Of a stretch of DNA of 64,000 bases, positions 57,701 through 64,000 are shown one piece after another. Every line of letters begins with the position of its first letter. Positions within the stretch are counted from its first letter, which is position 1. Made by a program: the position numbers and the translations under genes. Under the pieces are notes generated by a model, which did not search any database, was not told where the DNA came from, and worked only from the letters and a program-made list of their open reading frames with translations. Origin of the DNA: Watersipora subatra (taxonomy: Eukaryota; Bryozoa; Gymnolaemata; Cheilostomatida; Watersiporidae). The DNA is taken from positions 18,570,182 to 18,634,181 of the forward strand of contig NC_088711.1 in NCBI RefSeq assembly GCF_963576615.1. Reading direction: 5' to 3'.

Positions 57701-59445
57701 CTTTCTTGCAACCTTACTCATCGAAATATTTTCACAAATATACTTTACACATTCAATAAAACTATGTCTATTGTTCTTATGCGTCTGTTTTATCGTCATT
57801 GTAATTGCTTAAGGGTGAAAGACAGATGATCACATTTCAAATTATTTCGCAAAGGCTACTAACCTAAAGACATAGGGTGTCGACCAGTCATCAGGGCTCC
57901 CCTTGTGGGTGTGCATATCGGAGACACGTAATAGTTGTTAAGGAATATTCCATCCCGCACCAGTTGGTCGATATTAGGTGTAGGTATTTGTGTGGAACCA
58001 TGAAAGCTCACATCATTCCAGCCCTACATATATACATATTAAATAGCACTCATGCATATTTAAGAGGGCCTATTTCACATGAGACAGTTATGACAGTTTC
58101 TTGTACAAGACCAGGCATAAAATGGCATCACAACCTATTTTACGCTTTAATAAAATTCTGTATGATGGTGAAACATCCAATCTGACTATTTTTGCTTGAT
58201 TGTCGTAGCACTTAACTCATAAAAAAACTGGGCAAAATGGTTCATGGTGGGAGATACAACATCAAATAAAAATAGTGAACGAAAGATTCCCAGATGAGTC
58301 GATTTCCTTGTCAAAAGGTAGGTGATTAGAACACTAATCAGTAAAATTAACTAATAGCAACCAAATTATTACCACTCAAAATTTTGGTTAGGCGTCACAA
58401 TAAATCAAACTGCCAGTTCTAACAAATTTTTGTCTGTCTATGAGAATGAAAATCAGTTGACAAATGGCGACTAAGATAATTATGTCATTCAGATCTCATC
58501 CACTAAATTGTGCAAATTAAATTACAACTCGAAAGTATGATCAAAGGTGATAATGTGTATTTTTTATTTTTACAACAAATATGTAACAAACTACAACAGT
58601 TTTTGGTAAAGTAATATAGAACGAACATTGATTATTTTGAGAAGGAATTTCTGGACTTTATAAACCGGTGAGCAGTCTATCAGAAACAATGAAAAAACAT
58701 TAACACATCAAAGCAAAGTTCTTATTTGGAACAGCTTTTATTTAAATGCAAGATAATGTGTTCCCACACTCTTTTACCCACTCGCCAAGTGCAGTCTCCG
58801 TGAGAAAATTCAACAATAATAATCTAGCAAATCAAAATTGAACTTCAAAACTGCAGATGTTCGCTTTTGGAGAAACAACTATTTTTGCAATTCTATTTCA
58901 AAGCGCATCAACGTTTTAATCAATTATGGCTTCAATCACCAAAAACTACAAAACTCTGTAGATGTCACTCCAGCTAATATAGTGGGCCAAAGACACTTAC
59001 AAATATATGAAAAATGTTTATTGTGGTAAGCAGTAATCAGATTTTACAATATTTTTTCCACAAAGTACCAAAGCAAGTAAAGTAAATCGAAGTATACAAA
59101 ATAAAAAAATTAACGAGCAGTCTAACTAATATACCGTAATGATAAAATTGAAAGCATGAAATATGTAAAAATCAAGCTTGAGGATTAATATAAGTATTGT
59201 TTAAACAAAAAGTGGCCAAGTATAAGCTCTGTGAAAATAGCCACACATATCTATTACAACAGATTTCTAGTTATGAAAACAAACATATAATGCAGAAATG
59301 TTTAAATAGGTAAGGCTATATGGTGAATGCTATAACCACTTACCAAGTCATCAGCTAAAATTAATACTATATTTGGACGCTGTCCTTTGCTGCAGTAAAC
59401 AAAGGCGCTCAATAACATGAATAATGTTATATTACTATTAGCCAT
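48794..59445 (-). CDS. ARSB-like: Arylsulfatase (ARSB/ARSI/ARSJ type), complete, 11 exons, 539 aa
   Basis: Minus-strand exons: 59445-59344, 58023-57864, 57414-57302, 55375-55273, 54284-54148, 52132-51994, 51709-51556, 51135-50996, 50619-50471, 49914-49664 and 48965-48794 (TGA). All junctions agree in phase; total 1620 nt, close to human ARSB length. The ATG at 59445 is chosen because it gives a signal peptide ([18 protein letters not shown]); the frame upstream starts only with TTG. Sulfatase features: [19 protein letters not shown] with metal ligands D32 and D33; [13 protein letters not shown] with C71, converted to formylglycine; [53 protein letters not shown]. The enzyme should be secreted or lysosomal and hydrolyse sulfate esters, for ARSB those of N-acetylgalactosamine 4-sulfate. 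The exact substrate cannot be read from sequence. No inactivating change was seen. Confidence 0.93.
49153..49435. mobile_element. Foldback/MITE with about 110-bp arms
   Basis: The left arm contains GTAGGTTTCATCAGAAAGTA, GATGTTTGAGGCGATCTCAC and TGTTTCAAGATTAAAATCGG. The right arm is its near reverse complement up to GATCAAATCTAC. The central 60 bp is rich in AAAATCGGA-like repeats. It lies in the last sulfatase intron. No clear target duplication was seen. Confidence 0.75.
54391..54489. mobile_element. Short MITE of the CCTCTATTTGAACGC family
   Basis: About 99 bp with inverted ends GTAAAACCTCTATTTTAACC and AAATAGAGGTTTTACGGTA. It is the second short copy of the 45563 element and lies in a sulfatase intron. 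Confidence 0.65.
55951..56338 (+). repeat. 31-bp tandem repeat, about 12.5 copies
   Basis: Units of ACACAGGTGCTCTCAAGCAT then CTGAACATAAT. Variants (GCATC or ACATC, AATAC or AGTAC) are mixed without strict order. It lies in the sulfatase intron between exons 3 and 4. Confidence 0.9.
57472..57812 (-). mobile_element. Dispersed repeat copy related to 40528-41443
   Basis: A single copy of the unit that is inverted at 40528-41443: it begins TTAAAGGTTGACTTGCAACA and ends near CGTCATTGTAATTGC. AATTGCTTAA occurs at both borders (57466-57475 and about 57801-57810), a possible target duplication. It lies in the sulfatase intron between exons 2 and 3. Confidence 0.6.
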
Positions 59446-59875
59446 ATTAAGACTGGCTAAGATCTCCGGAAACGGAGTTCGCCCTATGAGGACAAAAAGT
59501 AGTAGTTGCGAGCTTTTTAACAACAATAAAAACAGTTTTGAGATGAATGCCTTAGAAGTGACTCGTGCAACACAGATAACAATAACTTGTTGAGCCGACC
59601 TCCGTGTCTTTGTCGTAACTTCAGTATCTACAAACTATGCTCGAATAAAGCAAAGTTCTAGGGTGTTTCCGATTGTGTAACTTTGCAATCTTACTTCTAT
59701 AACACGTTTAATGTTATGACCAGTATAAGTCTGTGACGGTATAGTAACACTAGTAATAGCGTTTAACTAAAATCTTACTAAACCGAAAACAATTAGCGCA
59801 CGAACCGTTCGACAAACTTACTATTATACGTCGTGACTCAGGGATGTAAATGTATTTTTGCTATTTGCTGCTAAA
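59446..59875. promoter_or_regulatory. Head-to-head intergenic region (sulfatase and TMEM115)
   Basis: The start codons of the two divergent genes are 430 bp apart, so both 5' UTRs and promoters must fit here unless far upstream non-coding exons exist. No TATA box or other definite element was identified. Shared regulation is possible but not shown. Confidence 0.55.
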
Positions 59876-61239
59876 ATGTCATCTCCACCAGAGCAGAGTT
59901 TACCCAATGCTAGTGCAAAGAGCACTAACGTAACCAACTTCTTACAATCATCATCAAGTGCCTTCTTATCAGTGATTGTCAGTAGCCACGTTGTAAAAGG
60001 GACCGTTCTACTTTTGGTGATTTCATACTTTTTAACGTTTAGCAGTTCTGCTTTGGATCATCTTAGTGTGGTGCCAGGATATGTATTACCTCCTAACTTT
60101 TGGATATGGACACTGATCACTCACAATTTTTTGCAAGTCCACATGGTAATGGTTCTGATTGATATATGTGTCGTCATACTGTCAGGAAAACTACTAGAGC
60201 CTCTTTGGGGACCATTGCAGATAGGAATATTTTTTCTTATTGTTTGCTGTTGCTCTGCAGTTTGTACTGCACTGACGTACATGGTATTCTACTATGTTAC
60301 TGGTAACACAAACTACTTGTTTGAGACTCGCATACATGGATTAGGTGCCTACATCGGTGGGTTTTCTGTGGTTGTTAAGCAATTAATGCCTGATGAAGTT
60401 CTTTTACGTTTGCCATTTGGTAAAGTTCGAAACAGGCACATTCCATTGTTGTGCCTTGTCACAGCTATTGTATTGTCGCTTTGTGGAGTACTAAATGGAC
60501 CCTACTCAATCCATTTTGGCTTTGGTGTGCTTGCTAGCTGGATATATTTACGATTCTATCAGAAACATAGCAATGGTAATAGAGGAGATATGGCAGAAGA
60601 TTTTACATTCTCCAGGTATGTAGTATGCCTGTTCTATGAAATAAATGCACAACATTTGTATTATTCAGGCCTACAACTTTTATGGACTTCGTATGATTAG
60701 GCAGCATCTTTTTGTAACTGTTTTGAAATATTTTGTTGAAATTCTAGCAATACCATCCTAATTTTATGTATTATCTGTAGACAATTTACGTAATGCCCGT
60801 TGTCAACTTCAATACATAGGCGAGATGTTAGCAAAACTTTTTCAGTAATAGAAACAGTCATCAGTACAAAATCTCTCTTGTGAATGTCTTCTGGTATTCC
60901 AACTTAGCATAATTTTCAGCTTCATCAATGTTTATTAGCATTTTTTGCAGCCCTAGCTACTCTTAACTTTTCTATGCCTTTTTAATAATGTTATCTAGGT
61001 TTGTTTGGTAAGATAGAAATGCAATAACACTGCTAAAACAAATATCATCACTATTATCTTTGTAGCTTCTTCCCATCACCTCTAGACATCTTTGTGGCTA
61101 TAATTTCTAACACAATCTTCAGCCTATTGATTCGAGTTGGCGTGTGTAAGAAGCCACAGAGGAAATATGATGTGAGTTCACCTACGACCATCACTGTTAC
61201 CTTGCCTGGCACTGACCCCGCTGACGCTGAGCGAAGAAG
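59876..61239 (+). CDS. TMEM115: TMEM115 homologue, two exons seen, 3' end missing
   Basis: Exon 1 is 59876-60615 and exon 2 is 61066-61239, joined in phase (AG plus C). Together they give about 304 codons, ending in a GTACGA donor. The ATG at 59876 is used because the frame upstream begins only with TTG. Conserved TMEM115 stretches: PGYVLPPNFWIWTLITH; SGKLLEPLWGPLQIGIFF; ETRIHGLGAYIGG; FGFGVLASWIYLRFYQKHS; GDMAEDF; then KKPQRKYDVSSPTTITVTLP and DPADAERRR. Several hydrophobic helices are followed by a polar C-terminal region. TMEM115 is a Golgi multi-pass protein linked to retrograde transport and glycosylation. The remaining C-terminal residues must be on an exon beyond 64000 or not recognised. 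Confidence 0.93.
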
Positions 61240-61904
61240 GTACGAATTAAGACTGTTTACTGTCATTCATTTTAAACTATTTAAATCCAAACCAACTATC
61301 AGATTATTGCAGAATCTTTGCATTATCGACTTATTTTTAATTAAAATAATCCACATGAACTGCCAAAGCATTGCAGAATTTTTGCTTTGTGGTTTTATTG
61401 CTGACCAAAATACTACGCATGAACTACAAGTATCATTGAATCTGCTTTGGCATAGTGTTGTTGAGCGTTTGGCACACTTTCTCACAATGAACACAGCATT
61501 AATTTGTGAGATAGATGTAGGGGCATTCATTAATTACAGTTGCAAGATTATTTCTAATCCTTTGGAGCCATTTGGAAATGCTTACATAATTTGGTTGTTT
61601 TGCTGGTATTCATTGCTTTGCGGTCTAGTTTCTTAACCCAAGTGGGTACTTCGCATAGTAGTGGCGGAATGTTATGTCAACTGTGACAGCATATAGCTGC
61701 TAATATGATTTGCTTATGAACAGGTCTTCACACGTCGTCTTTAGGGGTTGGTAGGAATTTCTACGTACAAGCTTGAATTGCTCCATGCCTGTTTCATCTG
61801 TTAAAATTGACATATTTTGAATCAAGTACTCCTATAAGTATACCCTGAAGGTTATTAACTGATTCCATTGTCTAAAAATGTTGGATGATTTTTTACAAAT
61901 TTTC

Positions 61905-61945
61905 TAGACGAGCCTAATACCCGTCATTGCATGGTCATTAAAAAC
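61905..61945 (-). mobile_element. Helitron-like terminal fragment
   Basis: On + it reads TCTAGACGAGCCTAATACCC then GTCATTGCATGG, the reverse of the ATGCCGGGTATT...CTCGT end seen at 24348. Only the end is clear. Confidence 0.4.
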
Positions 61946-62339
61946 AGCTTACAAAGAGTGGCAGGTAATGTAGTTGCCATTGGCTAATTTGAGTAGGCTG
62001 GTAAGGTGGACCCATAGAGTTATCTCCCCCTAGAGTGATAACTACCCGAGTGTTTCCGGTGCCAACAAGGAGCGTTTAGGCCACGCCTCTTTTTTGTGCT
62101 AGTCAGTCGTAGTGATTGACTAGATAATAACATCAGCCATGGGAAGGGTTAAACAAGGATCATGAATTTCCAGTTGAGATAGTAATTAATGCTCATATTA
62201 AAGAAAAGATGATTATAGTTTATTACTCTAATATATGCTTATTATTTAAAGCAATTCAATACCTACCAGGGATTGCTAAACATATTATGGAAATGTTTAC
62301 TTTTTCATTTCCATAAACATAAATATTTCCATAATTTTA

Positions 62340-62755
62340 GGGAAATGGATATGGACATTTTATTTTACAAGTATGGAAATGGTATGAAAATGGAAATAAT
62401 ATGGAAATGAATTATGGAAATGCTATGGAAATGGAAATAACATGGAAATGAATTATGGAAATGGAATTAATATGGAAATGAATTATGGAACTTTTATGGA
62501 AATGAAAATAATATGGAAATGGAAATACTATGGAAATGAAGTAGAGAAATGGAATTAATATGGAAATTAATTATGGAAATGGAAATAATATGGAAATGAA
62601 TTATGGAAATGGAATTAATATGGAAATGAATTATGGAAATGGAATTAATATGGAAATGAATTATGGAAATGGAAATAATATGGAAATGGAAATAATATGG
62701 AAATGAATTATGGAAATGGAATTAATATGGAAATGAATTATGAAAATGGAAATTG
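62340..62755 (+). repeat. 30-bp ATGGAAATG minisatellite
   Basis: Units of ATGGAAATGAATTATGGAAA then TGGAATTAAT or TGGAAATAAT, about 13 copies, with AATTAAT and AAATAAT variants interspersed. It starts irregularly (62280-62370) and is most regular at 62560-62750. Confidence 0.9.
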
Positions 62756-62919
62756 CGACATACACGCAATCCCTGATACCTACATGACTTGCCAAGGCAC
62801 TGAATAGATAGTGAGTGAAAGTGAAGGTAATGCAAGCAGTTACTCATAGATAACATATATAGTCATACTGGGGTTGTATTACATTGGTGTGATGGGAAGC
62901 TAATCAACTGCCATCAACT

Positions 62920-63800
62920 ATGAGCTGTACTACCCGGTGTTGCCCGAGTAATAAAAAAGTATTTGGACAGAAAATTTATTTTTATATAACATTTACTATT
63001 CTAACTTTTAAACTTCATATCATGAGAAAATATTTTTAAGCAGTTTAAATGAATTAAGAGGAAAAAGAAAACAACTCTAAAGGTTTGCAAGCTTTTTCAA
63101 ACTACAACTTTTAAATTTCATATCATGAAAGAAGTGTTTTGTTGAAATAAATTAGGAAAAAAAAAACTGTAAATGTGTTTAAATGTAAAATAATTAGCAA
63201 GTAATGGCTAAATATAACCTGTTTAGCTATGAGTACAATGAAAAACTATTTAATAAATAAGGTAATAAAAAAGTCTATTTTATTTTTATATAATTATAGT
63301 TAGTAGAATTAAGTATAATTTATTTTTATTTAACATATAACAACATTTACCACTTTAACTTTCAAACTACATATTATGAAAAGTGTTTTGTGTAATTGAA
63401 ATAAATGAAGAGAAGAGAGAAAATAAAAACAACGGTAAATGTTTTCAAGCTTTTTCAAACAACTACCACATTTAAACTTCATATCATGAGAAAAGTTTTT
63501 TGTTAAAATGAATTAAGAAGAAAAATGAAACTACAAATGTGTTTAAATGTAAAATAATTAGCAAGTAATGCTAAATATAATCTGTTTAGCTATGATTACA
63601 TGTAAAATAAAAAATTATTGTAATCATAGCTAATTTTTATTACTTTATTTAATAAATGAAGTAATTCACAACTACTTTTTTATTACTTTATTTAATAAAT
63701 AAAGTAATAAAAAGTCTATTTTATTTTTAAATAATTTTAATTTAGTATAATTAAGTATAATTTATTTTTATCTAACATATAACAACATTTGCCACTCTAA
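62920..63800 (-). repeat. Helitron-related AT-rich repeat with a 360-bp internal duplication
   Basis: It begins GAGCTGTACTACCCGGTGTT then GCCCGAGTAATAAAAAAGTA, the reverse of the 3' end at 3336-3356. Two copies of an internal block follow (about 62975-63235 and 63335-63595), both containing TTCATATCATGA, GTGTTTAAATGTAAAATAAT and CTGTTTAGCTATGA. The landmark GCAAGTAATG lies at about 63199 and 63559. A partial third block runs to 63800. Confidence 0.55.
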
Positions 63801-64000
63801 CTTTCAAACTTTTTGCTTGCTTACATCAAGCAAAGATGTCCACTAACTAGTGGACATATTTGCTTCAAGCTAGTCTATGTATTTGATTGATATGTATTGA
63901 AATCTAATATTACATGCAAGGGCTGTTTGTGAACTGAGGTGACAATGAATCACTCTATCACCATACAATGTCAATACTTTCAGTTGATGGCAGTCGATTA

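Larger units (their letters stand above)
61240..64000. other. TMEM115 intron or downstream region, repeat-filled
   Basis: No exon continuing the TMEM115 frame was found. It contains a Helitron-like end (61905-61945), a SINE-like stretch (about 61990-62130), an ATGGAAATG minisatellite (62340-62755) and a Helitron-related AT-rich repeat (62920-63800). Confidence 0.5.

Noticed and set aside
59446..59526. Longer N-terminus for the sulfatase
   Set aside because: The frame upstream starts only at TTG; the ATG at 59445 gives a normal signal peptide and the expected spacing to the first catalytic Asp pair.
61240..61636. Continuation of the TMEM115 frame past 61239
   Set aside because: Similarity stops exactly at the GTACGA donor after AERRR; the downstream residues are intron.

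Overview
The window is nuclear DNA from an invertebrate animal. It is AT-rich, its genes are split into many short exons with GT-AG introns, and the introns are full of transposable elements, tRNA-derived repeats and minisatellites. The protein families fit a lophotrochozoan-like invertebrate, but nothing here fixes the phylum.

Four protein-coding genes can be assembled from exons whose reading phases join. (1) A + strand gene at 1985-30838 encodes a class I cytokine receptor of the gp130/LIFR/Domeless type: an Ig domain, a cytokine-receptor module with a degenerate WSxWS box, three further fibronectin-III-like domains, one membrane helix, a Box1-like segment and a short tail with one YxxQ motif. 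Its signal-peptide exon was not found. (2) A - strand gene at 47251-32470 encodes a PP2C-family protein phosphatase of the PPM1E/PPM1F type, with a complete catalytic core and an acidic C-terminus. (3) A - strand gene at 59445-48794 encodes a complete arylsulfatase of the ARSB/ARSI/ARSJ type (11 exons, 539 aa) with an intact CTPTR formylglycine site. (4) A + strand gene starting at 59876 encodes TMEM115, a Golgi membrane protein; its last exon or exons lie beyond the window. A short hydrophobic terminal exon at 1171-1289 may end another gene that lies upstream.

The cytokine receptor and phosphatase genes converge, with about 1.6 kb between stop codons. The sulfatase and TMEM115 are head to head, with 430 bp between start codons. 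There is no sign that the genes form one pathway.

The intron at 4008-12980 holds three same-direction copies of a retrotransposon with a restriction-like endonuclease. Each copy is embedded in (TA)n DNA. The first has an open frame of more than 700 codons; the third is near full length, decayed, and begins with a tRNA-like polymerase III promoter. Other introns carry Helitron-like elements (terminal hairpin plus CTAG/T end) that contain antisense tRNA-like segments, several foldback and MITE families, and at least eight tandem arrays with units of 18, 30, 30, 31, 34, 37, 40 and 59 bp. There are no rRNA genes, CRISPR arrays or bacterial-type features.
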